Shown here: in pieces, positions 21,884 to 33,702 of the stretch
Numbering within the stretch: the stretch's first letter is position 1
How the letters are laid out: each line of letters begins with the position of its first letter
Assembly (NCBI GenBank): GCA_029378245.1
Contig: JARKIF010000048.1
Coordinates: 62,001 to 126,000 of the forward strand
DNA length: 64,000 nt
Direction: 5' to 3'
Source of the DNA: Roridomyces roridus
Taxonomy: Eukaryota > Basidiomycota > Agaricomycetes > Agaricales > Mycenaceae
The notes under the pieces: generated by a model
What the model saw: the letters and a program-made list of their open reading frames with translations, nothing else
Database searches by the model: none
Told to the model about the DNA's origin: nothing
Program-made: the position numbers and the translations under genes

Positions 21884-23129
21884 TGGCAGTGGTGGTGAGA
21901 GTAGGAAGGCAAGCCGCTAAGCGCCGCACAGCGTTGAGGCTGTTCTCAAGCTGTTCTCAAGCTGTTCTTGAAGTCTTCCCAGGCCGAGATCTTTCGACGC
22001 TGCCTCCATCCATCCCATCTGAAAGCCCGGAGGCAGGAATGCCACCCCAAAGCATCTGTACATTCTCGGTGGCATGATTAAACCTGAACACCAGTCACAT
22101 CCGTCGGCACTCGATCCGATTGCCGCCGCTGCGCCAAAATCGGCGGCGGGTGAGGTGCAGTTTTCACACACAGATTTTTGGTTGATAAATTCAACAAGTC
22201 ATGGCAATGAATCATGGCGCCGCTGTTCGGTCTACGTATTTAAAAATCCTGAAAGGTACCGCGGCCTGGAGGACACTCGAGAACACTCGGTGGCAAATAT
22301 TTGACAATGGTTTCCGTAGTGCAACATTGGACATGCTCAATCGGTCTTCGGTCCGTCGGCTATGTGATGCAGAATTCAATACTGAATAATGGTGCACCCA
22401 TTCCGTCTGTCTCCACCTGCGAAGGGCATTCGACGATGTGTGAGACACCATGTGGTACCAACGCCACAGCACACGTGCCGGTTGCAGTAGACCCATCGAA
22501 GTTGACTATAATTGCATTCCGAGGTCATGCAACATGACAAAGCCAGGAATTCAATATCTTTCCATCCCATTGAATCAACTTATATCCTTGTTAAGTACAT
22601 CCACGGATTCCCCGACTTCCCCATGGGCCGGCCGGCCGTGATCGAATTCGAAGCACGGACCCACCGGAACGAGACATACATACCGGCTGTCATTCAGGGC
22701 TGTTGCATGAAAGTCTCATACATTCGCACATTCCGGTGGAGCTCAGTGGTGATCCGACAAGAAATTAGGCTGTCGCCGTTCCAATCGCGATATGACCATT
22801 GACAACCAAGTCGACACTGATCCGACCCTTCCGCGTGGCCGGCATGACGTCCGCCGTCAAATTAAGGTGGTTTAATCAACAAACCTGATTGGTTGCAGAG
22901 GGTGATTGGTCCCAAGACTCAGGAGATCGTCCACAACCGCGAACGTCACTGTGATCTTGAGATTAATAATTTGGACGGGTTGTCAAAGACTGACAGGACG
23001 GATTTTTGTATTCCATTTAAGTATTTGAGGTCGGGAAGAAAGGGGGATCCTCTGCCCCGCCCCCGCGCCCTCTCCCTTCTTTCCCCATGCCCGACGCCCC
23101 GCTTACTAACCTTGATACGACAACTGGGT
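21884..23129. other. Intergenic between divergent genes
   Basis: Shared upstream region of the minus gene starting at 21883 and the plus gene at 23130. No supported gene. CTGTTCTCAAG-type words repeat three times at 21941-21972. Confidence 0.4.
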
Positions 23130-24875
23130 ATGGGTTCCATGCACGAGCCTTCGGATGGGGTCATTTATGTTTTCAGGGCTCTTCTCATCGGGACATGGGC
23201 AAACTCGGTGCGCCGCCCACAGCTTCGTTTCTCTCTTCCAAGTCTGACAGGCCCGATAGTTCCTCTACATGGCCGAACTGGCACAGGCCAGGTACTATTT
23301 TAGGCACTTCAAGCATGACAACTGGAAGTTGAAAGTGCGTCCTGAAGCCACAACCTCGACACATGCCACTGAGCCCTATTTCACTAGACACTTGTAATGG
23401 TGGTATTTCTGGTTGACACCGCTTCTACGTTGGGCGACTATGCCTGCGTGTATCTTGTACGTGATCTGAACTATCTCTGGATTTTCCTCCCGCGCTAAAC
23501 AGCACGACAGTATACAATAACTCACGCTAGTTCGTATTGGAATTCACCGGACCCTGTCTATACTGAGCGAAAGCCGCACAGATGATAACACATATCTGGA
23601 AAATCAACATTGGGTGCGTTGACCTTGCCGAGTGTCTGAGCAGCTCACCAACGGCGATCATTCCAGCCAATCCCATTATATCTCTTCACCACCGCTGTGA
23701 TCGCAGTCTTGGTTCAAAGCTTTCTAATCGTCCGATACTGGTGGTTGTACGTTATCATTCACATTCACTTGGCCCCACGCTCACCGAAGCTCGCACGCAG
23801 CACAAGAAACATCCTCTTCACTCTCCTGAATTCTCTCTTCTGCCTCGTCGCAGCAAGTCCCTTGTTTTCATCCCCGCATCACAAAAACTCACCTTTCTTT
23901 AGTTCGGTGGCGCCGTCGCTTGTGGTGTGATAATTGCGCTCCATCCCGAATTCAAGGAGCGGGGAAAGGTCAGGATACCGGCAACGTACGTCTCTTAACT
24001 CGTGTTCCCGCTCCGCCTCCTTACAACCACCGACCGGGATAGAATTTGGCTCGTCTGCGAGGCCGTGGCAGATCTCAGCATCGCCGCTGCTCTACTTTGG
24101 GAATTCCGCAAGGCGAGGCCGACGTTGCGGGATCATCAGAGGTCAGCTGTTTCCTACAAGGGTTTGCGGCTCATCCTCTGACCTTCCATTTGACAGTGAC
24201 TTGGACCGGTTGGTGGCGTTGACAGTGAGAACGGGGACGGCCACGGCCACGCTTGCTGTGGCCACTGTTATTGCGTGAGTTGTTCTGTGTGAGCCTTGAC
24301 TTAGAGGCGCTTCAACTCAAAACCTCCGATGTCAGGTTCCTGCAGAACGACGAAAGCAATGGTATGTCTTCAGCCAGGGTTCTGACGTTACTGTGACTCG
24401 AGGGCTCACCAGTCGGTAGTTTGCGTCGCAATTGCATACGCGCTGGGTCGTGTGTACGTGCTCAGTATGGTGAGTTGATCGGAAAAAACCTGAAGTCTCG
24501 CGACTGATCCTGGGCAGCTCGCAAATCTCAACGTCCGGAGATCGGGGCGAACAGCATCCAATTCGAGCGATGTTCCCTCCCCGGGTCTTGGCTCGCTAAC
24601 TATCCCGTCTATCGCGCTGACCGATGAATTTGATACTACCGATGGTGCGTGGTTGCTTGTTCTCGGGATCCGAGTCTGGCAGGTTGTGAGCATTAACTGT
24701 CGTACAGACTTCCCCACCACTGTGAGTCAATCCATATTCTTCCCATCTTCGAATTCAACCGAAACTGACTTCTCAATAGATGGACCACGGAGCGCGGGAG
24801 TATCTGACATTCGCTGCCGGACGAATTATTAGTGTGAGATCAGAGCTCTCATCCCATTCATGCACCTTGACATGA
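23130..24875 (+). CDS. Seven-transmembrane DUF6534-type protein
   Basis: Gene of about ten short exons beginning MGSMHEPSDG and ALLIGTWANS at 23130. Recognisable in order: RYYFRHFKHDNWKLK, VFLVDTASTLGDYACVYL, PIPLYLFTTAVIAVLVQSFL then IVRYWWL, GGAVACGVIIALHPEFKERG, IWLVCEAVADLSIAAALLW then EFRKARP, DLDRLVALTVRTGTATATLA, VAIAYALGRVYVLSMLANLN then VR, and a Ser-rich cytoplasmic tail. The helix order, the RLxxLTVxTG segment before TM6 and the LANLNVR end of TM7 are hallmarks of the Agaricomycete DUF6534 membrane family. Members are abundant in mushrooms, are predicted plasma-membrane proteins and resemble 7TM receptors, but no ligand or G-protein coupling is established. The stop at 24875 follows GAREYLTFAAGRI. 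Reading frame appears intact. Confidence 0.85.
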
Positions 24876-25843
24876 ACCATGTAGTGTGATAAAAGTCTCG
24901 GCGAGGGAACCAGGGCGCAGACAGAGACATCAGCCAGCCACGGCGAGCCACCCAGGAAGTCGGAAATGGTCGCTGCTTGATCTCGTCACTCGTGTTGAAA
25001 ATGCCGATGAGGCATCATTATTGTAAAATCCTGTATAGTGAATTGTATAACTGGAACCGACGGATATCCGAAAGACTTTGAAGAATGTAGGGTGGCATCA
25101 ATCAGAGCATCAATTCGCGGCTACCCCCCGTGCATGCCGAGGCTTGTAGCGAATCAATATACATTCTATAGTTCGAACCAGCGGTCAAAGTCATTCGGGC
25201 TGGGAGGTCTCCCACAGGAGTAAACTCTGATTGAAGCCAGGACTTTCAAAATGAATTCACCGCAAGATCCCCATTTCTGACGCTCGCAATCGAAACGAAT
25301 TGAACGAAACGCCAGCGAGAAAGCAACCCGATTCTGGGGGCGTCAATGAAACTGAGGCCTCAAACTGGTCATTGGACTCGGAAAAGACCCTGCATCGTGG
25401 TTACAATAGATCGACGCCCTGGAGTACACGCCGCTCATCGGCATCTCGTGATGGTCATATTAGATTGACAGTGGACTCGCTCATGTGCTGTAAGGTTGCT
25501 CTACTTCTCAACAATCAAAGGCCACAGGGTCTTAGCCTGGGAACCAACCGCCTACGAACAGCTTGCCCAGTGTCAATGATCGCCGAGGGAAACCATCAAC
25601 AATTGATCAACAAGCACGTGTCATTCCATTCAATCATTCCATCAACTGCCCTTTGTCTCCTGCCACCACAGTCGATCTTGGGCGGCTCTCCCTACTCTCT
25701 AAACTTGCTTCCAACTTGGTCTTCGAAGGTAGCTAGCCGCCCGGGGGTGATAGAAGCCTCAAACCCCCTCTGCCTGGGAGAACCTTGTCACTTGTGCGGC
25801 CTTACTTTACTGCTCTCGCCAGTGGCACTCGACACCGCCTCCA
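24876..25843. other. Intergenic upstream of paralogue B
   Basis: An open frame beginning at 25300 runs into the first exon of the next gene but in a different frame; no family features before 25844. No repeat or RNA recognised. Confidence 0.4.
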
Positions 25844-28116
25844 ATGGACATCAATACCCCCTCGAGTGTCTCCTCAGAGGCCGGATGCGTCTCAGAAAGC
25901 ATCGAACCCGCGGGGTGGGTCCTACACATTGCACGCCGGTCAATTTCACCACGCTCGACGCAGATTCACAGGAGCCTTCTTCCCGCACTCCCGGCATCTC
26001 CGCGTTACTGGTGGAACTTTTACAAGCCAAGTCCACGTACACAACACTTTGCAGAGTCCTCATGAGCGTATGTTATTCATTCTGCAGCCCTCACTCTCGT
26101 ACAAAACTTGTTCTCGGCGTCAGATTTCAAGTGGATTGGCCGAGGAGAGATCTACCTGCAGCGGGAGATTCCCCTGACCACGATGGTGCCAAAGCGAGGC
26201 GGCACTGTCTCGCGCCGCCGCATGTTTTCCGCCAAAATTCGCCATGATACAGAGAGGTCGCTGTTTTTGTTCGAAGGAGAGAATGCCCAAGAGGTGTGCA
26301 ACTCGCTGTGGCGCTGTCACTGCATTCACCGATATTCATAGAACTGTCGTGAATACATCGCGAGGCACGCCAATCTGTGGTGCGCATTGGTCAAATCCCC
26401 CGCTACGGAACTTGACTTTTGCGTCTACCTTTCAGGCATCCAAACGTTCTACAGATCTTCGGTGTTTCTGATGTCGCTGGGACACACGGTGTTGTCGCAC
26501 ACGATGGTTTGGGTCTCCTGTCGCCTTGCATCGTGGAAATTAACATGGGGTCGGGTCAGATCTGATACCTCACCAGGATTATTTCGACCTTCGTCAAGTA
26601 TCAACTATTCTGCAGATATATCTGCACGCGCTTTGGGTATGTCCCGCTCTCCTCCTCACCTGGACATTCAATACATTCCGCGAAAGCACTTGGAATCCCG
26701 GGTCAGTGGCATCTCCCTCTGCAGCTGAAATCCTTGCGCTGAGCTCATTGTACGCGAGCAGAATGTTTTCGCACAGTTGGGCGAGTTTGTGAGTGCCGAG
26801 CCCTGGCTGAATTAGCCTATTGACACCGGTCAGGTTGGGACCGAATGGATACGTGCCTCATCTGGTCGACTTTGCATAGACCTCGAACCAAGCGATATCC
26901 TGGGTCCAAAAGCACTGTCTCAAGACTTGAACCCCAGTCTCTGTGGCCAGGTTGATTGGAACGATTCAACCTGGGAGACCAAAGCCATGGACGTCTTGTC
27001 GATATCCGATTTCCATCACATCAGCGCTAGGGGATTTGCCCAAGACCAATATTTTCAGAGTAATCCTGGTCAACCAACGGATGTAAAACTTGGGTCGGTC
27101 GTATTCAGTGCCGGGCGAAGTCCTCAGCTTGAGGATTACGTCGAAGTTGCATTCTTGCCGGTCGTCGACGTGGAATTGAAAGGCTGGAAATCCCATCCCG
27201 TCCGCGCCACGATAATGGACGATGGCTGGACACGGTGAGTCACCCATATTGTGCACGAAGAGCCTGACCAAATCAAATTGAGTTTGAACTCGGAGGAAAT
27301 ATATGGAAATCGTTATTCTCTCAGCTGTGGGACCAAGCTGGATTTCGAGACCATGTGGATGTCTCAAGCCAATCATATATTCAAGCGACTCCAAACAATT
27401 TCCGGATACGATGCCCATGGTGCTGTACCTCATCCTTCACTCTCTCAGCTGACCCAGACCGATAGTACTCATTGATTACCTCTGGATCTCCACCGGAATA
27501 GCGAAACCGACTTCAAACACACATCGCTGCCGGGGTTATCTATTCTTGTGTCCACCCGGGGACTTTTTAACGGGCTCAAACTCCTTTCGATGGCCGGAAT
27601 GTCCTTGGTTTTGGTCTTCCGATCCCTCTGGGCGGCACCGGTTGAACGCGGAAGAGGCGAGCAGCCATGGGTTTCCTGCAGTAGAGATGCGGATGACATT
27701 ATGGGGAAGGTTCTGGGATACGAGTGTTTACCAGGCTCTGCGAACATTTCATACTTTCAAGGGATTCGATCCAGATAGTCAAGAACTCGCGATTCATCTG
27801 GGACAACCTTTATGTCAACTCTCCGGTGAAAAGGAGGAAACATTCGCGCATGGTGAGTTGCACAAATGGATGCCTTGGCTTTCTGATTTGAATTTACCCT
27901 GGAACCGCAGTATGCGAGATACAAGTTCAAGCCGAACACGCAGTCACCGGAGATCCATCTCAGGAAATCGGTGAGTATCAGAATTACCTGATCCATTGGG
28001 TTTACACTCCTTGTGAAGCCATGAATCAATCGGCCAACCACGAACAAGCCCCTGACGCCGTCCTGCCAAAGAATGGTATGTTTGACTCTACCCGATCAAG
28101 TGTTGCCTACAGATAA
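25844..28116 (+). CDS. Agaricomycete GGxF/kinase-like family protein (paralogue B)
   Basis: Plus-strand paralogue of the gene at 19506-21883, with the same exon plan. It starts MDINTPSSVSSEAGCVSE and shows GAFFPHSRHLRVTGGTFTS, DFKWIGRGEIYLQREIPL, RRRMFSAKIRHDTERSLFLF, HPNVLQIFGVSDVAGTHG, IPHQDYFDLRQVSTILQI, SGRLCIDLEPSD, VATIMDDGWTR-like RATIMDDGWTR, MWMSQANHIFKRLQTI, WPECPWFWSSDPSGRHRL, FWDTSVYQALRTFHTFKGFD, ELAIHLGQPLCQL and LPKNGMFDSTRSS near the stop at 28114. Function unknown. A few stretches (around 26530-26600 and 26760-26830) read less cleanly than in paralogue A, so minor lesions cannot be excluded without transcripts. Confidence 0.72.
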
Positions 28117-28498
28117 ATGCCGTTTAGGGGTCGCGTCGGACACAGCGGAATCGCATAGGAAGATCTCTGACTGGGTTGCTTCATTTTGGGACTGGGAGAC
28201 GCCGGAATTTGGCAGCTTGTGTTGATATTGCTAGTATTATCTGGGTAATCGGTATCGTATCGGCTCGGCATCTCGGCATGCATCTGATTTACGGGACATT
28301 GTTCAAAAAGTAGGGTAAACTCAGACCGTGAAATAGTGTTGCCCAGGTAAAAAGACCTGACAAGGGTCTAGCCGCCATGACTGCATTCCAGGTCCCTCAG
28401 GTTTGGGCTGCCGACGTGTGAACTCCGCAGCCGCCATCAGCATCATTCACGTCAATCAAAATGCCAAGCCACTCCTCTTCCTGTCCTCCTCCATCATC
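28117..28498. other. Intergenic, promoter side of the methyltransferase
   Basis: No gene recognised. A 4x alternation of TCGGTATCG/TCGGCATCTCGGCATGC words lies at about 28245-28290. Confidence 0.4.
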
Positions 28499-30157
28499 AT
28501 GCTCCCTACCATGAACCGTCGCCACTACCTCGCCGCTGGACTCCTGCTGACCCTCGGCTCACTCTCCTTCTACTTCCGCGAAAACCTCACCGTAGCGACC
28601 TTCTCCACGCCGTCGCAAGAGCACATCCTCTACCCTCCCCGACCTCCCATCACATTCACCGCGACCCCTGCTGGCGACCGGAGGCTGCGTGCAACACTGG
28701 AGGCCAACGAGAGGAGGTATCAAGAGACTATCAAGACGCGGACAAAGGCGATAGAGAAGGCCGGAGGGCGAGACTTGCCTGCGTGCGTGTCCGCCGACGT
28801 TGATTCGCATCTTTCGCTGGCTGATGCTGGATGCAGGTACACGAAACCTACTGGAGTGGACTCGTACATCCTCTGGGACTTTTTCATCCCGGCATTCTCG
28901 TGTCCGTTCCCTGTCTCCCGCGTCGGTGGGTGCCGGGTGCCACTCCTTTGATGATGCATACCCTGACGCGTGTAGGCGACATGGGCGACGGTGGCAAGTG
29001 GGTTTGCGGCCTCGAACGCGCGACGCATCAGTCGAGCTGCGTCATCTACTCAATGGGTGTCGACAAGCAGTCCAGTTTCGAGAAGGAGGTGTTGGAGCAG
29101 GGAAAGGACTGTCAAGTCTACGGTGCGTTCCTCCTTTCTTCTCTCTGTCGCTTTTGGCATCTCAGATGCATTCCACCAGGCTTCGATTTCTCCGTCTCGG
29201 ACTGGGGCCCGCAACTCCGTGGTGACGCCCAATTTAGCTCCCGCACTCATTTCTATCCCTGGAAGATTGGCGCTGTGGATAATCACGCCGCCAACCCGAA
29301 GGAGTACTCTCTGCAGGGCATCATGAAGGAGTTGGGGCATGATTTCATTGATATCCTCAAAGTGGGTGTGAATACATTCTTTTCTGGGGTTCGTGCGGGG
29401 TGATCCTCACGCACTTCCTGCGCGTCTCAACTCTCGTCCCGTCTGGCATCTCCCACATCGCCTCCATTCCCCCGAATAATCGACGCTGTCGCTGATAACA
29501 CTTTTCCCAGATCGACATTGAAGGCTCCGAGTTCGAGGCCCTCAAGTCCGTCATCGAATCGTTCAAGGGCCAACCGCTGCCTTTCGGACAGCTGCAGATT
29601 GAATTACATATCGGATGGTCTGGTGAGTCCTTTTGGTTCTTGATTTCGCTGGGTTTTGCCTCCAGAGGAGGAGTCCCGCTCGTTGTGCGGGTAGTCGACG
29701 GGGATTTTCACTGGAATCGCTGTGGTGCATCCCCGACCGTCGCGATGCATATCCTTACTTCTGATACTCACGTCCTCCACAGGTGTCAATACAGTCGGCG
29801 CGCTCGACGATTTCTGGACTATGCTCGAAGATGCTGGATTGCGACCGTTCTGGACTGAGCTGAACTTGTTGGCGTTGATGTGGCTTGGTGGAGGGCCATT
29901 CTTTGCTGAGGTACGTTTGGTTTTCGATTCTGTGACTGTTGCTTCCGGGTTTCGCTGTCTCGTTGGATGTCCGAGTGGGGTTCACGCGAGCTCGTTGAGT
30001 ATTCCGTCCATCTCATCGTCTCAGTAATCCTGCCCGCTTCCGATCACTGGTCTCCACCTGAATTTGCCTCCATTCTTACGCACCTTCACAGTGGTCGTTC
30101 ATCAATATCCGAGGCAAACACGCGTTGATCGACGATAGCTTGCCAGAGTTTCCATGA
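28499..30157 (+). CDS. Type II membrane methyltransferase (METTL24-like, Methyltransf_22)
   Basis: Seven exons keep frame: 28499-28782, 28837-28925, 28976-29122, 29180-29361, 29511-29622, 29783-29910 and 30092-30157. The N-terminus has a short basic patch and one hydrophobic signal anchor (YLAAGLLLTLGSLSFYF), followed by a lumenal stalk. The catalytic region shows VGDMGDGGKWVCGL, which matches the glycine-rich SAM-binding motif of this family, CVIYSMGVDKQSSFEKE, FDFSVSDWGPQL, and DILKIDIEGSEFEAL, the Asp/Glu-rich motif typical of FkbM/METTL24-like enzymes. The protein ends in PEFP. It is probably an S-adenosylmethionine-dependent methyltransferase of the secretory pathway; substrate unknown. 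An ATG at 28511 is an alternative start within the same frame. Confidence 0.85.
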
Positions 30158-30347
30158 GCCAACGCGGGACTAGCGGGTGTCACGGGGTTGGATTTTGTAC
30201 TATTTTCCAAAAGAGCTGGTCTGTCGTCTCGGTATGGACGCCGTTCGCTCATTCTTACTTGCATGCCGTAGGATTGCGATGGACTAAAATATACGATTGG
30301 ATTTCCGGTCGCTGAGCTTCCGTCGCACTCGCATCCAAGGTCGGTTT

Positions 30348-31023
30348 CTACCACAAAATCTCATCCGTCGGCGGCGTGGTCCCCGGCACCGGCTGGAAAT
30401 TCAAAAACTTGCCGCTCGTCCCCTCCTTCGTCGCCCCATCGATCTTCCTCAAAAGCCCACTAATCGATTCCTCCAACGTATCCGGTGCTTTCTCCATCCC
30501 ATTCGCCACCGCACCGGCATTCCCCATATCAGTCTGCACCCACCCCGGATGCAGTGAGAACACGATAAGTTTGGGATCTTCATCGTCGATGGTCCTGACG
30601 ATAAAGTTGGACGCGGCTTTCGAGCCCATGTACGCTGGGGCGTGGAGGTTGATGTATGATGTGATGGAGCCGGCCATGCTCGATATGTATGCGAGGATGG
30701 GCGCGCCGCTGGGGGAGGCGAGGAGGAGGTAGTGCACGGCTTGGTAGAGGACGATGAAGCCTAGGGTGTTAATTTGGTAGTGCTCGAGGAAGGAGGCAGG
30801 GTCGGCGGTGGCGGTTTGGCCGAATTGATCCAGGATGCCTGGGCGAGTGCGCTAGACTGGGGACTGGGCGCTCGGAGGAAGGCGTACCTGCGCTGGCAAC
30901 GACGACATCAAGTTGTCCGGCTACCTTGTTGATCTCGGCCACCGCGGCTTCATTGCTCGGCTTGTCGTTGGCGATGAATTTCCTGATATCGCTGTTCAAG
31001 CTGAGCCACCGTGTACTGATCAT
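30348..31023 (-). CDS. Short-chain dehydrogenase/reductase, N-terminus missing
   Basis: Two exons (31023-30888 and 30838-30348) keep frame. The protein shows LDVVVASAGI (the NAG-type motif), YQINTLGFIVLYQAVHYLL, the catalytic SSMAG serine region and YMGSKAASN (YxxxK), then FSLHPGWVQTDMG and a C-terminal FLNFQP. These are the second half of the Rossmann fold and the active site of an NAD(P)-dependent SDR of the fungal C-factor/sniffer-like type. The TGxxxGxG cofactor motif and about 50 preceding residues are absent: upstream of 31023 the sequence turns into repeat DNA. It is therefore probably a 5-prime-truncated, non-functional gene unless an upstream exon exists beyond the repeats. Confidence 0.78.
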
Positions 31024-31027
31024 GTTT

Positions 31028-31385
31028 GACCGTCCGGCTATATCAGCGGTACCCGTTCGAGTTGGGGTCAGGCTGTGCGCCCTGGCTGCCTTGAGTAACC
31101 ATTTTTTGCTCGAACGCCTGTCATCCAGTAAGATTGAGTATCCAAGAGGATGGCGACTCGCTGGTGCATCAAACCACGCAGTCGTTTGTTACCCTCTGGG
31201 TCGCAGTTCCCGCCGTTTGATTCGGCATTCTGCGATGGGCCTGAACGAACGGACGATCTACTTTTTTTTTTGCTCGCTGGTGAAAAAGAATGAGAGTATA
31301 TACATTATGGGCCTGCAGGACCAGAAAGTTAACTGCTAGCGTCTGAGCGGTACTCACACCAAGTACTACTGCACGTGCTCAACGG
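31028..31385. repeat. Repeat unit, copy 1, abutting the truncated SDR
   Basis: This segment aligns with 31680-31990 in the same orientation. Shared blocks include ACCCGTTCGA, the GTTTGATTCGGCATTCTGCG/GTTCGATTCGGCATTCTGCG pair (about 31215 and 31836), TTTTTGCTCGCTGGTGAAA versus TTTTGTTCGCTGGCGAAA, and AATGAGAGTA. There is no conserved coding frame. A third, shorter match starts near 31566 (ACCCGTTCGACCCGGGCGCAGG). The class of element is unknown. Confidence 0.65.
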
Positions 31386-31679
31386 GGAAGTTGAACCGCG
31401 AGCCGCCTGATGGCCGCGTGGAACGTCCACAAATTTGGAGCTTGTTCGATAAAAAATAAATTAATGCAGCTGAATTGGGGTATGCAGCAATGGGAATTGT
31501 ACCTCATAGCCAATGAAGTCGCCCACCCACGATTGCCGAGTGCTAACATTGTTGTAGTTTGTGGGCACCCGTTCGACCCGGGCGCAGGTGATGAAAGGTT
31601 TGAGGGGTGACGTTTTTGGTGCTCCAGCAAGTATGTACTTGCCTGAGAGTATCTCCTTGGGAGGCGTACTTGGTTATAT

Positions 31680-31990
31680 TTGACCGGGGCTTACTATCAC
31701 CCGTTCGATTCGGCCTCAGGTTAGCGGTGACGCGTACAGGATTTTTCTTTCGCGCCTGTTATCCGGCAAGGTTGAATGTTGCATTCAGAGCCCGTACCTT
31801 GACTCACAGGTTCGTCGAAACACACTGGCCGCCGTTCGATTCGGCATTCTGCGATGATGTGATCGAACGGGGTATCCATTTTTGTTCGCTGGCGAAAGAG
31901 AATGAGAGTAATCGGAAAGATAACTCGTCGTCGGGGCAGTACTACTCACGCCGAGTGCGCGTGCTTGTACACACTGGAACACCTCCTTGT
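31680..31990. repeat. Repeat unit, copy 2
   Basis: Second copy of the family described at 31028-31385, diverged by substitutions and small indels. No target duplication recognised. Confidence 0.65.
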
Positions 31991-31995
31991 TAATT

Positions 31996-32312
31996 CTGAA
32001 TCCCGTTCTCGAATACTGTACTATTTCGACCAAAGATTCAGTGACGCGTGACGCCCCCGCGTGAAATGAAGGATTTTGGCCCCAGTGACGGGTGACGAGC
32101 AAAATTGTCTGCTCGTCAACTCAGAAAACAGTGATTTCACATCAATTCTTGACGGTATACGTGATCCGAGTGATCCCATCACACCATATATGGTAATTTG
32201 ATGTGATGGCCGTTCGGTGAATCTCTTATCTGGTGAACCTTTGCAGTGACGCGTGACACCCAGTGAATGATTGGTCGAAATAGTACAGTATATTGCAGGC
32301 GGGATTCGGGGT
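31996..32312. mobile_element. Foldback-like element (about 315 bp)
   Basis: The two ends are inverted copies for roughly 55-60 bp with few mismatches: ATACTGTACTATTTCGACCA at about 32013 pairs with TGGTCGAAATAGTACAGTAT at about 32272, and the match extends outward through GAATCCCG/CGGGATTC and inward through GTGACGCGTGACG. The centre holds a further hairpin (CATCACA...TGTGATG at 32176-32207). No coding sequence. This is a non-autonomous inverted-repeat element; class not determined because no target duplication was seen. Confidence 0.65.
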
Positions 32313-33621
32313 CCTTGATGGAACCTCTTCCCTGCTCTTTGGCAGAGAATGAGTATGCCTAGGAGCAACCGTAGAATTCGAAAGCCAACCACTCGGACTC
32401 GACTCACTTGATATGCCGTCCAAACCAAGTACGCACCCAGCGGCTAACAGAGTACTCGGTTCTCCTCCGTGCATAATTCCATTCCCCGCCGTTGAATTGC
32501 GGCTATATCGCAAGCGGGAGGGATGTTCGGGCGCTCGGGGCTCCGAGACGCCCGGCGAGGTAAGGATCAGCAATAGCCTGGTCTAAATGAATGCATGCCG
32601 GGAAATGAATGTATGAATGCATCATGACACGGCCGGAGCGGGAGAGAGAAGAACAAAACGAGAAGACGAGCCGTGACTGGGATTGGTTCCGCGGTCAACG
32701 TCGAGGAACTTGGCGCTTGTTTAGATGAATGGGCGGAGATTAATTGGAGAGCAACAGCCGCAAGTCCAAGTATCGCTGCTCCTGTCAGTGGATTCAAGGC
32801 GTCCCGAGAAAATAGTCGCTTACTTTTGAAACACCCACGTAGTATGAGATCCGGCTGTGGGCCGTTGCTACGGTTGAATTTCAGCTCCCCACCTCAGGAG
32901 GCGAGCCGTGCTCCAGAGGATCTTCCTCAAAGTTTTCGAGCCGGCGTCTGACTGCAGTACCAAGTTGGTGCCAAGATATATCACAAGACAGACAGACGGC
33001 GTGTAATCCAGAGTTTGAGTTGTTCGTCCCCACCAGGATTGGATGATCATGAGGTGATCCCTCCAGCCAGGACCAGGATAAGTAGCGCTCTTGGTTGAAA
33101 CTGGACGATCGTGAATACAAGTGGGCGGTGGGAAAACAGAGCTCCGGTGCGGAGCAAGCGATGTCATTACGACAGGACGGATGCAAACCTCTAAGTATCT
33201 TGTGTATGTAAACGGATCTACACGGCCTTGAAGACAGAGATTTTGGATGTTGGACAGATCGGGACAGGCAGGCAGGAGGCATGTATGTCGTCGAAGAAGC
33301 AGCGGAGAGCAGACCGCGGGAGATGGATGGAAGAGAAGAGACATCGCCACATGGTCCCGTGGACAGTTGTGATCAGTGTTTATATTGTTCGGCTATATGA
33401 AATCTTTCGTTACCCCGCATGGGGCCCCACGGGGCTCCTCCTCCTTGCTTTCTCAGGCCTATTTTCCGTACTCGTGCGAGGAGCCTCTGTGTCTCTTTAC
33501 CGGTCGTTCGAGGCTCAGTTCTCTCAGGAGCGTGGTATTGACAGGGAAAGATTTAAACTAATGTCCAGGCACGGCTGTGGAATTGCCCGAGTCAGCTGTC
33601 TGATGGGTTCCATCCGGTGGG
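32313..33621. other. 1.3-kb stretch without a supported gene
   Basis: A minus-strand frame at 32567-32797 begins with a signal-like MNPLTGAAILGLAAVALQLI but continues as unrecognisable sequence, so it is not called. The last 100 bp are the promoter side of the transporter gene. Confidence 0.4.
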
Positions 33622-33628
33622 TATAAGA
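33622..33628 (+). promoter_or_regulatory. TATA box of the JEN1-type transporter gene
   Basis: TATAAGA lies 81 bp before the start codon at 33703, a usual distance for a fungal core promoter with a short 5-prime leader. Confidence 0.5.
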
Positions 33629-33702
33629 AGGAGGAGCGAGATGACTATCACGTCGCTCGAGCCCTTCACTGTACCTCGACCTTCTTGCGAAGACATTCGG
33701 CC

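Noticed and set aside
25300..26247. 315-codon plus-strand open frame
   Set aside because: The conserved family motifs of this region (GGTFTS, DFKWIGRGE) lie in other frames joined by introns; this frame is a coincidental overlap.
19506..28116. A biosynthetic or defence gene cluster
   Set aside because: No synthase, transporter-regulator set or conserved defence module is present; the three genes are unrelated in known function.
32567..32797. Possible small secreted protein with hydrophobic start (minus strand)
   Set aside because: After the hydrophobic segment the sequence shows no cysteine pattern or domain, and it lies next to repeat DNA.
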